NCBI RefSeq assembly: GCF_014851915.1
Contig: NZ_JACVAP010000001.1
Span: 620,001-684,000 of the forward strand
From: Xanthomonas sp. XNM01
GTDB taxonomy: Bacteria > Pseudomonadota > Gammaproteobacteria > Xanthomonadales > Xanthomonadaceae
Direction of reading: 5' to 3'
DNA length: 64,000 bases
The notes under the pieces are model-generated. The model did not search any database. It was not told the DNA's origin and worked only from the letters and a program-made list of their open reading frames with translations. The number at the start of each line of letters is the position of its first letter. Position 1 is the first letter of the stretch. Of this stretch, positions 8,548 to 16,910 are shown one piece after another. The translations under genes and the position numbers were made by a program.

Positions 8548-9570
8548 TCAGTACTTCATGTTCTGGGCCCAGTAGGCCTCGATCTGCTTGACCAGCGCAT
8601 CCGGCAGCGGGACGTAGTCCAGGGCGGTGGCCTGGGCGTCGCCGTTGGCGTAGATCCACTGGAAGAACTGCTTGGCGTTCCTGGCGCCGGTCTGGTTCTT
8701 CGGCTGCTTGTACATCAGGATGAAGTTGGTCGCGGTGATCGGCCACGCCTCGTTGCCCGGGGCGTTGGTCATCACCAGGTAGAAGTCCTTGCTGCCGGCC
8801 CAGTCGGCGCTGGCGGCGGCGGCCTGGAAGCTTTCCTGGCTCGGCTGCACGTAGCGACCGGCGGCGTTGCGCAGCTGGGTGTGCGACAGCTTGTTCTGCA
8901 GTGCGTAGGACAGCTCGACGTAGCCGATGCCGCCCTTGATCTGCTTGACGTAGGCGGCCACGCCTTCGTTGCCCTTGCCGCCGATGCCGGCCGGCCACTG
9001 GACCGAAGTGCCTTCGCCGACCTTGGTCTTCCACTCCGGGCTGACCTTGGACAGGTAGTTGACGAAGTTGAAGGTGGTGCCCGAGCCGTCCGAGCGGTGC
9101 ACGACGGTGATCTTGGCATTAGGCAGGGTCAGGCCGGGGTTCAGCGCGACCAGCGCCGGGTCGTTCCAGGTGGTGATCTTGCCGAGGAAGATGTTGGCCA
9201 GGGTCGCGCCGTCCAGCTTCATCGCGCCCGGGGCGATGCCCTGCACGTTGACGATCGGCACCACGCCGCCGATCACCGACGGGAACTGGGCCAGGCCGTG
9301 CTTGGCCAGCTCTTCCGGCTTCAGCGGGGCGTCGGAAGAACCGAAATCGACGGTACCGGCCTTGATCTGGGCGATGCCGCCGCCCGAACCGATCGACTGG
9401 TAATTGACCTGCTTGCCGGTGGCGCCCTTGTAGTCGGACGACCACTTGGACATGACCGGGAAGATGAAGGATGCGCCGGCACCGGTGACATCGTTGGCGT
9501 GGGCGAGGGAGATCGACGACGTGACCGCGATGAGAGCGGCGGCGACGCGGGTCTTGAACGTGACGTTCAC
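8548..9570 (-). CDS. pstS: Phosphate-binding protein PstS (periplasmic form)
   Basis: A second PstS, 340 residues. It has a classical cleavable signal peptide ending AHA before NDVTGAG, with no lipobox cysteine, so it should be free in the periplasm, unlike its lipoprotein paralogue next door. The phosphate-binding signatures are conserved (GAGASFIFPVMSKW, IGSGGGIAQIKAG, FGSSDAPL, HRSDGSGTTFNF). The start is a GTG at 9570 because AGGAG precedes it by eight bases and the signal peptide begins there; the longer frame upstream runs into the promoter. It has its own Pho-box-like site and a strong terminator behind it, so it is a single-gene unit. It probably supplies extra phosphate-capture capacity to the same PstCAB complex. 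Confidence 0.95.
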   Translation of the reverse strand: MNVTFKTRVAAALIAVTSSISLAHANDVTGAGASFIFPVMSKWSSDYKGATGKQVNYQSIGSGGGIAQIKAGTVDFGSSDAPLKPEELAKHGLAQFPSVIGGVVPIVNVQGIAPGAMKLDGATLANIFLGKITTWNDPALVALNPGLTLPNAKITVVHRSDGSGTTFNFVNYLSKVSPEWKTKVGEGTSVQWPAGIGGKGNEGVAAYVKQIKGGIGYVELSYALQNKLSHTQLRNAAGRYVQPSQESFQAAAASADWAGSKDFYLVMTNAPGNEAWPITATNFILMYKQPKNQTGARNAKQFFQWIYANGDAQATALDYVPLPDALVKQIEAYWAQNMKY

Positions 9571-9647
9571 TGGGTGGGCTCCTGGTGGATCGATTGGGTG
9601 GTCGAGGACCCTTGAAGGTCCGACCCGGCGCATTCCATAACCGGCCG

Positions 9648-9686
9648 GTGACCGCTTCGCGTCACATGCATGACGGATGCGTGACA
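9648..9686 (-). promoter_or_regulatory. Pho-box-like site for the second pstS
   Basis: Minus-strand half-sites TGTCAC (9681-9686), CGTCAT (9670-9675) and GGTCAC (9648-9653) lie on an 11-bp register, with the half-site at 9659 not conserved. A TTATGG element at 9635-9640 could be the -10. Position and phasing fit a PhoB-dependent promoter about 80-115 bases before the GTG start. Confidence 0.65.
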
Positions 9687-9745
9687 TGCACTCGGGGCGT
9701 GCGTCTTCGCCGACGCGCGCAGGACGGCGCGACCGTCCCGCCGGA

Positions 9746-9784
9746 TGTCATGGGGCTGTCATCGCGTCAACGCCGGACTGTCAT
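9746..9784 (+). promoter_or_regulatory. Pho box for the OprO/OprP-like porin
   Basis: The plus strand contains TGTCAT at 9746-9751, 9757-9762 and 9779-9784, three perfect half-sites on an 11-bp register with one register position (9768) unmatched. This agrees well with the PhoB-binding repeat and sits 100-140 bases upstream of the porin ATG. It mirrors the site serving the divergent pstS gene. Confidence 0.75.
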
Positions 9785-9884
9785 CTGACGGTCGCAAGCT
9801 GCGCGCTGTCTTAACGGGCGCTTCACGTTCCGCACCGCGGGAGAGGCCCCCCACGCGCTTCGCCACCACCATCGGAGATCACCC

Positions 9885-11177
9885 ATGCGTTATTCCATTC
9901 TGGCCGTCGCGCTCGGTGCGGCCCTGTCCACGACCAGCTTCGGCGCGTTCGCCGCCGACAATGCCGAGCTGGCCGAACTGAAGGCGCAGCTGGCCGCGCT
10001 GCAGGCCAAGGTCGTCGAGTTGGAGACGCGCACCGACGCGCAGTCCGACATCAACATCGGCACCCAGCAGAACCTGGAGACGATCGCGGCGACCACGCCG
10101 AAGGTCGAGACCAAGGGCGGCATCAAGGTCACCTCGCCGGACAAGAAGTTCGAGGCCTCGCTGGGCGGCCGCATCCACTTCGACGCCTACGCCTTCGACC
10201 GCGACCTGGCCGCCACCACCGGCACCAGCGAGTTCCGCCGCGCGCGCCTGACTCTGGCCGGCAAGGCTTACGGCTGGGACTACAAGGTCGAGCAGGACTT
10301 CGCCGCCGGCTCCAACCTGGACGGCCTGCGCGACGCCTTCATCGCCACCAGCCTGTGGGGCGGCAAGGTCACCATCGGTCACTTCAAGCCGTACCGCTCG
10401 ATGGAGGAGCTGACCAGCTCCAACGAGATCCTGATGATGGAGCGTCCCTTCGCCTCGGCGACCGGCCTGTTCAGCGGCCGCCAGTTCCAGCAGGGCGTGG
10501 GCTACCTGCGCGCCGGCGACAACTACACCGCCGGGTTCACCGTGTTCAACCTGCGTGGCGCTTCCGGCAGCCGCAACGAAGGCATGGGCGCCTCCGGCCG
10601 CGTGACCTTCGCGCCGATCAACACCGACAACCAGACCCTGCACTTCGGCGGCTGGTACAGCCGCGAGGACGCGAACCTGGGCTCGGCCGACCTGGTCGCC
10701 ACCGCCAACTACGCCGGCCGTCGCGGCCCGGCGCAGGCCATCGCCACCACCACCGGTGCCAGCCGCAACACCGTCGATGCCTACGGCCTGGAAGCGGCCG
10801 GCTCGTTCGGCCCGCTGTTCTTCCAGGGCGAGTACGTCAACGCCACCTTCGGCCAGCCGACCCGCGACCAGGACGTGACCACCTGGTACCTGCAGGGCAG
10901 CTGGATCCTCAACGGCGGTCACAAGGCCTACAAGCCCGGCACCGGCGTGTTCGCTTCGCCGAAGGTCGGCGACAGCGGCATCTGGGAGCTGACCGCGCGC
11001 TACGACTTCATCGAGAACAAGGATCTGGTCAACCGCGAGGCGACCAGCACCATCTTCGGCGTCAACTACTACGTCAATCCGAACCTGCGCTTCATGTTCA
11101 ACTACACGCAGGGCGAGAACGAGGTGACCGGCGACGAGACCGGCCAGTACGCGCTGCGCACGCAGTTCAGCTGGTAA
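9885..11177 (+). CDS. OprO/OprP-like phosphate-selective outer-membrane porin
   Basis: A 430-residue outer-membrane beta-barrel of the OprO/OprP (phosphate/polyphosphate porin) family. It has a signal peptide ending AFAADN, then a short predicted coiled coil (about residues 26-50, leucine- and alanine-rich) that can trimerise the porin. A 16-stranded type barrel follows, with alternating aromatic residues and a C-terminal aromatic residue (FSW). The segment SLGGRIHFDAYAFD marks the first strand, as in OprP. It is divergent from the periplasmic pstS and preceded by a good Pho box, so it is expected to be induced by phosphate starvation and to pass phosphate to the PstS proteins. Whether it prefers phosphate or polyphosphate cannot be told here. 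Confidence 0.93.
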   Translation: MRYSILAVALGAALSTTSFGAFAADNAELAELKAQLAALQAKVVELETRTDAQSDINIGTQQNLETIAATTPKVETKGGIKVTSPDKKFEASLGGRIHFDAYAFDRDLAATTGTSEFRRARLTLAGKAYGWDYKVEQDFAAGSNLDGLRDAFIATSLWGGKVTIGHFKPYRSMEELTSSNEILMMERPFASATGLFSGRQFQQGVGYLRAGDNYTAGFTVFNLRGASGSRNEGMGASGRVTFAPINTDNQTLHFGGWYSREDANLGSADLVATANYAGRRGPAQAIATTTGASRNTVDAYGLEAAGSFGPLFFQGEYVNATFGQPTRDQDVTTWYLQGSWILNGGHKAYKPGTGVFASPKVGDSGIWELTARYDFIENKDLVNREATSTIFGVNYYVNPNLRFMFNYTQGENEVTGDETGQYALRTQFSW

Positions 11178-11234
11178 GCGGCGCGCACCACCCGCGGCGT
11201 CGATGCCGACGCCGCGGAAGGTGCACCGGAAGGC

Positions 11235-11264
11235 AAAGCCCGCGGGTGATCGCGGGCTTTCTGC
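11235..11264 (+). terminator. Terminator after the porin gene
   Basis: The inverted repeat AAAGCCCGCG / CGCGGGCTTT with a 6-base loop, followed by CTGCTTTT, lies about 60 bases after the porin stop. It is a typical Rho-independent terminator. Confidence 0.8.
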
Positions 11265-11436
11265 TTTTCAGCGCGCCCATCCGCGGGTGGAGCGCCGCCT
11301 CGTGGACGCAGGCTGTGGACGCAGCGGACGGCGCCTGCCGCGATTCGGTCCGCAACGCCGCCGCCGCTTGCCACGGCTGCCTCCGCAGGCCACCGGTGCG
11401 CCGGCCGCGGCCCAACGCACCGGAACCACGCAGGAT

Positions 11437-12669
11437 TCAGCGCGTGGCGGCCGGCGCCTGTTCCGCCACCGCCTGCGCCTGGCGGATCACCCGCAGCAGG
11501 TTGCCGCTCCAGATGGCCTCGATCTGCTGCTCGGTGTAGCCCTCCTGCAGCAGGCGCGCGGTGATCTTCGGCAGGTCGCTGATGTCCTCCAGGCCGATCA
11601 CGCCGCCGCCGCCGTCCCAGTCGGCGCCGAAGCCGACATGCTCCGGGCCGGCCACCTCGAGGATGTGCAGGATGTGGGCGAAGTAGTCGTCCAGCGTCGC
11701 CTTGCGCAGCCCATGCTTCGCGTCGAGTTCCGCGCGCAGGCGGTCGAACTCGGGATAGTCCGATTCGCGCATCGCGGCGCGGCCGCCGAAGCGCTCGTAC
11801 AGCGCACGCAGGTCGGCCTGGTAGGCCGGCGTCGCCCCGGTGTCGATCAGGTAGCTGCCCAGCGAGTTCACCAGGATCACGCCGCCGTGCCCGGCCAGCT
11901 TCCGGATCCGCGCATCGTCGATGTTGCGGGGGTGCTCGAAGACCGCGTCGGCGCCGGTATGGCTGAGGATGATCGGCGCGGTCGACAGCTCCAGCAGCTG
12001 GTCGAACACGGCATCGGAGGCATGCGACTGGTCGAGCACGATGCCCAGCCGGTTGGCCTCGGCGACCAGCGCACGTCCCTTCGGACTGAGGCCGTTCCAT
12101 TCGGCCGGCGTGCTGGCCGAGTCGGCGAAGTCGTTGTTCGAGGTGTGGACCAGGCCGAGCACGCGCACGCCGAGCCGGTGGTACAGGCCCAGCAGCGAGG
12201 GGTCGGCGCTGAGCGGCGAGGCGTTCTCGATGCCGATGTAGACCACGCGTTTCCCGTCGCGCTTGATCCGCGCCGCATCGTCGGCGCTGACCGCGAGTTC
12301 GAACTTGTCCGGATGCGCAGCCAGCAGCTCGCGGATTTCGACCAGGCGGGCCAGGCCGTGGTCGCGCGCGGCGAGGTCGTCGGCCGGCGTGCGTCCACGC
12401 TGCCCGGTGTAGATCACCCAGATGCCGCCATCGAGCCCGCCTTCGACCAGGCGCGGGTAATCGACCTGGCTCGCAGCATGGCCGTGGTCGTTGCGCTCGA
12501 GGATGTCCCAGCCCTCGCGTCCGAAGAACAACGGCGTGTCGAGGTGGCTGTCCAGGGTGAGGATGCGCTCGTGCAGGGCACGCGCGGCCGCGGGAACCGC
12601 GTCGCTGGCGAGCAGGGGAACGGGGAGCAGGCCCAACGCCAGCGTGGTGGCCAGGAGGAGACGGGTCAT
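11437..12669 (-). CDS. Membrane dipeptidase, peptidase family M19
   Basis: A 410-residue zinc dipeptidase of family M19 (renal dipeptidase type), which cleaves dipeptides, often with D-residues at the second position. After a signal peptide (residues 1-21) come the metal-binding HxD motif (LDSHLDTP, H42 and D44), the bridging glutamate in YIGIENASPL, and histidines in LDQSHASD and ILSHTGADAV. The C-terminal half contains the conserved VGFGADWDGGGG segment. The ATG at 12669 is chosen because the signal peptide starts there, though no strong ribosome-binding site precedes it. The protein is probably periplasmic. It is divergent from an M28 peptidase gene, suggesting a local peptide-degradation pair. 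Confidence 0.93.
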   Translation of the reverse strand: MTRLLLATTLALGLLPVPLLASDAVPAAARALHERILTLDSHLDTPLFFGREGWDILERNDHGHAASQVDYPRLVEGGLDGGIWVIYTGQRGRTPADDLAARDHGLARLVEIRELLAAHPDKFELAVSADDAARIKRDGKRVVYIGIENASPLSADPSLLGLYHRLGVRVLGLVHTSNNDFADSASTPAEWNGLSPKGRALVAEANRLGIVLDQSHASDAVFDQLLELSTAPIILSHTGADAVFEHPRNIDDARIRKLAGHGGVILVNSLGSYLIDTGATPAYQADLRALYERFGGRAAMRESDYPEFDRLRAELDAKHGLRKATLDDYFAHILHILEVAGPEHVGFGADWDGGGGVIGLEDISDLPKITARLLQEGYTEQQIEAIWSGNLLRVIRQAQAVAEQAPAATR

Positions 12670-12892
12670 GTGGCGACGTTCGCATTGGAAGCGGGGCCAC
12701 ATCCTCGCATCATCCGGACATGGCACGGGCATGACGGATCGTCATCGGCAGATGCCGATCAGGACGAAGGTCACGGTTCATCGCCCCATCCGCTGCGCTA
12801 GGATGCTGCGCTGCGTGTCGTGGGAAGGCGGCACCGTTCAAGGGGCAGGGCGATCGCGTCCGCCCGTCGTTCCGCAACCCCCGGGATAGCCA

Positions 12893-14527
12893 GTGAAGAC
12901 ATCGACATCCACCCGCGTCCGCCTGCTGCAGGCGGCCCTGAGCGCCATCGTCCTGCTGCCGGCGCTGGCTTCGGCCCAGCGCACCGAACCGGTCGACCTG
13001 GACGTGGTCGCGAAGATCCGCCATGAAGCGTTCAACCGCTCGCAGGCCGCGGCCAGCCTCAAGGAGCTGACCGAAACCGTCGGCCCGCGCCTGACCAACT
13101 CGCCGGCCTACGTGCGCTCGACGGTGTGGGCGCAGGACAAGCTGCGCGGCTGGGGGCTTTCCAACGTGCACGACGAGGTCTACGACGAGGCGTTCGGGCG
13201 TGGCTGGGAGTTCCGCTCTGCCCGGATCGAGCTGATTTCGCCGCGCGAGCTGCCGATCCACGCGCTGCCCAAGGCCTGGACGCCGGGTACCGACGGTGCG
13301 GTGGAGGGCGAGGTGGTGCGGGTGTCGTTCAAGACCATCGCCGACATCGAGAAGCAGCGTGGCACGCTGCGCGGGAAGATCGTGCTGCTCGACGACGCGC
13401 GCGCCTACAAACCGTCCGACAAGCCGGACTTCCGGCGCCACGACGAGCGCACTCTCGGCGAACTGCAGACCTTCCCGGTCGCCGCCGACAGCGAGCCGGA
13501 CGCGCAGGAGAAGCGGCTCGACGAGTACCGCAAGCGGCAGGCGCTGACCAGGGCGCTGAACGCGTTCTTCGAGGAGGAAGGCGTGCTGGCCACGCTGACG
13601 ATCAGCTCGTGGGACAACGGCATCATCCGCGCCACCGGCGGCGGCTCGCGCAAGGCCGGCGAGCCGGTCGGCGTGACCGAGCTGGTCGTGGCCGCCGAGC
13701 ACTACAACCAGCTGGTGCGCGCGGTTGAACGCAAGCAGGACGTGCGCCTGCGGGTCAACGTCGATGCGCGCTTCACCAGCGACGCCGACCTGCCGGCGAC
13801 CAATGTCTTCGCCGAACTGCCGGGCACCAGCAAGGCCAACGAACTGGTGATCATCGGTGCGCACCTGGATTCCTGGCACACCGGCACCGGCGCCAGCGAC
13901 AACGGTGCCGGCGTGGTGGTGATGATGGAGGCGATGCGGATCCTCAAGACCATCGGGGTCAAGCCGAAGCGCACGATCCGGATCGCGCTGTGGGGCGGCG
14001 AGGAGCAGGGTCTGCACGGTTCGGCCGGTTATGTGTCGAAGTACCTGGCCGCGTATCCGGAACCGACCGACCCGGAACAGAAGGCACTGCCGCAGTCGTT
14101 CCAGCGCGGCACCGGCCCGCTGCAGCGGATGCGCGGTTACGACCGCTTCTCGACCTACTTCAACTTCGACAACGGCACCGGCCGCATCCGTGGCATCTAC
14201 GCGCAGGAGAACCACGCCGCGGTGCCGATCTTCAAGGCCTGGCTGGAGCCGTTCAACGACACCGGCGCGACCATCGTCACCACCCGCAACACCGGCAGCA
14301 CCGACCACATCGCGTTCGACCGCGTCGGCCTGCCCGGTTTCCAGTTCGTGCAGGACCCGGCCGACTACTTCACCCACGTGCACCACACCCATCTGGACAC
14401 CTACGACCACGTGGTGCCGGAGGACCTGAAGCAGGCCGCGGCGATCATCGCCTCGTTCGCCTACCACGCGGCGATGCGCGAAGAGCGCCTGCCGCGCAAG
14501 CCCTTCGTGGAGCGCGACGCACAGTGA
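12893..14527 (+). CDS. Secreted peptidase family M28 (aminopeptidase-like)
   Basis: A 544-residue zinc peptidase of family M28. A signal peptide ends near ASAQR. The middle region (about residues 130-250) looks like the PA-like insertion common in M28 proteins. The catalytic domain starts near residue 300 with GAHLDSWHTGTGASDNGAG (zinc ligands H and D). The catalytic and zinc glutamates follow in LWGGEEQGL, then FDNGTG, and the last zinc histidine is in the HHTHLDTYDHV segment. The start is GTG at 12893; it is the only start placed correctly before the signal peptide. It is expected to be exported, freeing amino acids from peptides. The neighbouring divergent gene encodes an M19 dipeptidase. 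Confidence 0.92.
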   Translation: MKTSTSTRVRLLQAALSAIVLLPALASAQRTEPVDLDVVAKIRHEAFNRSQAAASLKELTETVGPRLTNSPAYVRSTVWAQDKLRGWGLSNVHDEVYDEAFGRGWEFRSARIELISPRELPIHALPKAWTPGTDGAVEGEVVRVSFKTIADIEKQRGTLRGKIVLLDDARAYKPSDKPDFRRHDERTLGELQTFPVAADSEPDAQEKRLDEYRKRQALTRALNAFFEEEGVLATLTISSWDNGIIRATGGGSRKAGEPVGVTELVVAAEHYNQLVRAVERKQDVRLRVNVDARFTSDADLPATNVFAELPGTSKANELVIIGAHLDSWHTGTGASDNGAGVVVMMEAMRILKTIGVKPKRTIRIALWGGEEQGLHGSAGYVSKYLAAYPEPTDPEQKALPQSFQRGTGPLQRMRGYDRFSTYFNFDNGTGRIRGIYAQENHAAVPIFKAWLEPFNDTGATIVTTRNTGSTDHIAFDRVGLPGFQFVQDPADYFTHVHHTHLDTYDHVVPEDLKQAAAIIASFAYHAAMREERLPRKPFVERDAQ

Positions 14528-14534
14528 TGCAAGG

Positions 14535-14563
14535 CCGCCCGCTCCGTAGCGCGGAGCGGGCGG
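14535..14563 (+). terminator. Hairpin after the M28 peptidase gene
   Basis: A perfect 12-bp stem (CCGCCCGCTCCG / CGGAGCGGGCGG) with a 5-base loop begins seven bases after the stop codon. No U-run follows, so termination would be of the non-canonical kind. Confidence 0.5.
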
Positions 14564-14801
14564 CGGGTAGTTCATGGGGCGCTTTCGCCAGGCGTGTTTC
14601 GAGCCTGGCCTGGCCCGGAAATCGCGGCGTCCGGCACTGCGGCGCATCCGGCCAGCCGTGCGGCCGCGGCCGCCATGCCTCGTATCGCGCATGCCGCGAT
14701 GGCAGGACGGTGCGCGTGCCCGAGCAGATGTGAACGCCCGCATGGCCTGGCTGCCGTTGCCGCAGGTACGCCGGCGCTGGCTGCGCCGATGTCATCGTGG
14801 C

Positions 14802-14830
14802 CGGCACGCCCTGCGACGCCCGGCGTGCCG
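14802..14830 (-). terminator. Hairpin directly after nth
   Basis: A 9-bp stem (CGGCACGCC / GGCGTGCCG, 11-base loop) abuts the nth stop codon on the minus strand. There is no U-tract. It may terminate or protect the nth message. Confidence 0.4.
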
Positions 14831-15553
14831 TCAGTCCCCGGCCACGCCCGGTGTCTTGTCCTTGAACCGGCACAGGTCGCGGATCACGCACTGCGGGCAG
14901 TCCGGCTTGCGCGCCTTGCACACGTAGCGGCCGTGCAGGATCAGCCAGTGATGCGCGTCGCGCATGAACTCGTCCGGGATCACCTGGACCAGGGCGTCCT
15001 CGACCACGCGCACGTCCTTGCCCGGGGCCAGACCGGTGCGGTTGGCGACACGGAAGATGTGCGTGTCCACCGCCATCGTCGGTTCGCCGAATGCGGTGTT
15101 GAGCACCACGTTGGCGGTCTTGCGGCCGACGCCGGGCAGCGCTTCCAGTGCGGCGCGGTCGCGTGGCACTTCGCCGCCATGCTGGTCGACCAGGATCCTG
15201 CACGCGGCGACGACGTTCTTCGCCTTGGCGTTGAACAGGCCGATCGTGGCGATGTAGGTCTTCAGTCCTTCTTCGCCCAGGTCGAGGATCGCCTGCGGGG
15301 TGTTCGCCACCGGGAACAGCCGCCGCGTGGCCTTGTTCACGCCCACGTCGGTGGCCTGCGCCGACAGCGTCACGGCGACCAGCAGCTCGAACGGCGAGCC
15401 GTACTCCAGCTCGGTCTTCGGGTGCGGATTGAGCTCGCGCAGCCGCTCGAACAGCGTCTGGACCTCGGCTGCATCGAGCAGGCCGGGACGGCGCCGACGC
15501 GTGCGCGTGGCGGCTTTCTTCGCGCGCGTGGCGCGCGCAGGTGCTGCGGTCAT
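14831..15553 (-). CDS. nth: Endonuclease III
   Basis: Endonuclease III, a DNA glycosylase/AP lyase that removes oxidised pyrimidines in base-excision repair. The 240-residue protein has the helix-hairpin-helix with catalytic lysine (LPGVGRKTA, K145), the catalytic aspartate in VDTH (D163), and the four-cysteine iron-sulfur cluster motif at C212, C219, C222 and C228 (C-x6-C-x2-C-x5-C). An N-terminal extension of about 25 residues is basic (Arg/Lys-rich), more than in E. coli Nth. The ATG at 15553 overlaps the stop of the upstream small gene in an ATGA arrangement, so the two are translationally coupled. Confidence 0.97.
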   Translation of the reverse strand: MTAAPARATRAKKAATRTRRRRPGLLDAAEVQTLFERLRELNPHPKTELEYGSPFELLVAVTLSAQATDVGVNKATRRLFPVANTPQAILDLGEEGLKTYIATIGLFNAKAKNVVAACRILVDQHGGEVPRDRAALEALPGVGRKTANVVLNTAFGEPTMAVDTHIFRVANRTGLAPGKDVRVVEDALVQVIPDEFMRDAHHWLILHGRYVCKARKPDCPQCVIRDLCRFKDKTPGVAGD

Positions 15554-15948
15554 TGCGATGAACGTTCCTGGGCCCGGGCCTTGGCGCGCGCCAGGGCGGC
15601 GGCCACCGCCGGCGGCAGGGCGGGTGAAGGGGGCGGCGGGGCGGCGGTTGCCGGATCCGCCGCGCTGGCGGCGACGGCGGGCGTCCTGCCGAGCCGGCGT
15701 GCCTGGCGCTCGCGTTCGATCCGGGCCAGGCGTGCGGCGCGTGCGCGGTAGCGTTCGCGTGCAGCCCAGGCGTCGCGCAGCTGCGCCTGCATCGCGGCCA
15801 GCGGTGCATCGCGCGGCTCGGCCGGGTCGCAGGCGTACTCCATCAGGCCGTCGTCGATCGCGGCGTCGATCGCGGCGGCCTGCAGCAGCTCCAGCAGGCG
15901 CTGGCGCCGGCTGGCCTGGTCTGCGCTGGCATCGGGCGTGCGCGTCAT
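15550..15948 (-). CDS. Ala/Arg-rich protein, possible Rnf subunit tail remnant
   Basis: A 132-residue protein of unknown function. Residues 55-85 are helical, Arg/Ala-rich and charged (RYRARAARLARIERERQARR), followed by a Pro/Ala linker and a final ALARAKARAQER segment. It has one cysteine and no iron-sulfur motif, no signal peptide and no membrane segment. The helical segment and tail resemble the C-terminal tails of RnfB/RnfC electron-transport subunits. In E. coli the rsx/rnf operon ends with nth, the gene this one overlaps by four bases. I therefore suspect a shrunken RnfB-type gene that lost its ferredoxin domains, but this rests on composition and context only. Translation coupling to nth supports it being a real gene. 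Confidence 0.6.
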   Translation of the reverse strand: MTRTPDASADQASRRQRLLELLQAAAIDAAIDDGLMEYACDPAEPRDAPLAAMQAQLRDAWAARERYRARAARLARIERERQARRLGRTPAVAASAADPATAAPPPPSPALPPAVAAALARAKARAQERSSQ

Positions 15949-15959
15949 CGCAGGCGGGC

Positions 15960-16745
15960 TCAGCGGTTTCGGAACTGCGGCTTGCGCTTGTCGAGGAAGG
16001 CGCTGGTGCCTTCGCGCATGTCCTCGCTGGCGAACAGCAGGCCGAACTGCGCGCTCTCGAACTGCAGCGCTTCGTCCAGGCCGCATTCGCCGCCGACGAT
16101 GACCGTGTCGAGGATGCCGCGCATCGCCAGCGGCGCCGACGCGGCCAGGCGCGTGGCCAGCGCCAGGGTCTCGTGTTCGAGGTCGGCGGCCGGGACCACG
16201 CGGTTGACCAGCCCCAGCTGCAATGCCCGCTGCGCGTCGACCGGCTGACCGAGCAGACACAGCTCCAGTGCCGCGGCACGGCCCGCCAGGCGCAGCAGGC
16301 GCTGGGTACCGCCGAAGCCGGGGATCAGCCCCAGATTGATCTCGGGTTGGCCGAGCCTGGCGGTATCGGCGGCGATGCGCAGATGGCAGGCCATCGCCAG
16401 TTCGAGACCGCCACCGAGTGCGAAACCGTTCACCATTGCGATGACCGGCTTGGGCAGGCGTTCGATCCGGCGCATCAGGCGCTGGCCGAGCAGCGAGAAC
16501 TCGCGCCCGTCCAGTGCGTTCAGCGTGTTCATCTCGGCGATGTCGGCGCCGGCGACGAAGGCCTTGGCACCGCTGCCGGTCAACACCACCACGTGGATCG
16601 ACGGATCGGCCGCGGCGGCGCCGAAGGCGGCGTCCAGGGCGTCCAGCGTGGCCCGGTTCAATGCGTTCAGCTTGTCCGGCCGATCGACGGTGAGGAGGCG
16701 GACGCCATCGGCGTCGCGGCGGGTGACGAGGGCGGTATCCGGCAT
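15960..16745 (-). CDS. Enoyl-CoA hydratase
   Basis: A 261-residue crotonase-family protein that probably hydrates 2-enoyl-CoA in fatty-acid or amino-acid breakdown. Both catalytic glutamates of true hydratases are in place: one in [16 protein letters not shown], which also provides an oxyanion-hole glycine, and the other in [20 protein letters not shown]. The first oxyanion segment is [12 protein letters not shown]. The ATG at 16745 is preferred because AGGAG lies five bases upstream; a start further out lacks support. It stops 11 bases before the start of the small gene upstream of nth on the same strand, so the three may be co-transcribed. Confidence 0.93.
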   Translation of the reverse strand: MPDTALVTRRDADGVRLLTVDRPDKLNALNRATLDALDAAFGAAAADPSIHVVVLTGSGAKAFVAGADIAEMNTLNALDGREFSLLGQRLMRRIERLPKPVIAMVNGFALGGGLELAMACHLRIAADTARLGQPEINLGLIPGFGGTQRLLRLAGRAAALELCLLGQPVDAQRALQLGLVNRVVPAADLEHETLALATRLAASAPLAMRGILDTVIVGGECGLDEALQFESAQFGLLFASEDMREGTSAFLDKRKPQFRNR

Positions 16746-16910
16746 GAGGTCTCCTGATCTGCGTGAAGGCCGCGTCAAGCGGAACTTCCGGCGGTCGGAG
16801 AGTGTCCTATCCCCCGCGCCGCTTGCTGGCGGGCCGCCAGCGCGGCGGCTATCCTAGCGCGTCCGCTACCCCAGGCATCGCCTGGTACCACCCTTCCGGA
16901 GATGAGCTAC

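Larger units (their letters stand above)
14528..14830. other. Intergenic region with hairpins, no gene
   Basis: About 300 bases lie between the convergent M28 peptidase and nth genes. A hairpin stands at each end (see the two terminator entries). The middle contains only short GC-rich palindromic stretches. I see no coding frame with a recognisable product. Confidence 0.5.
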
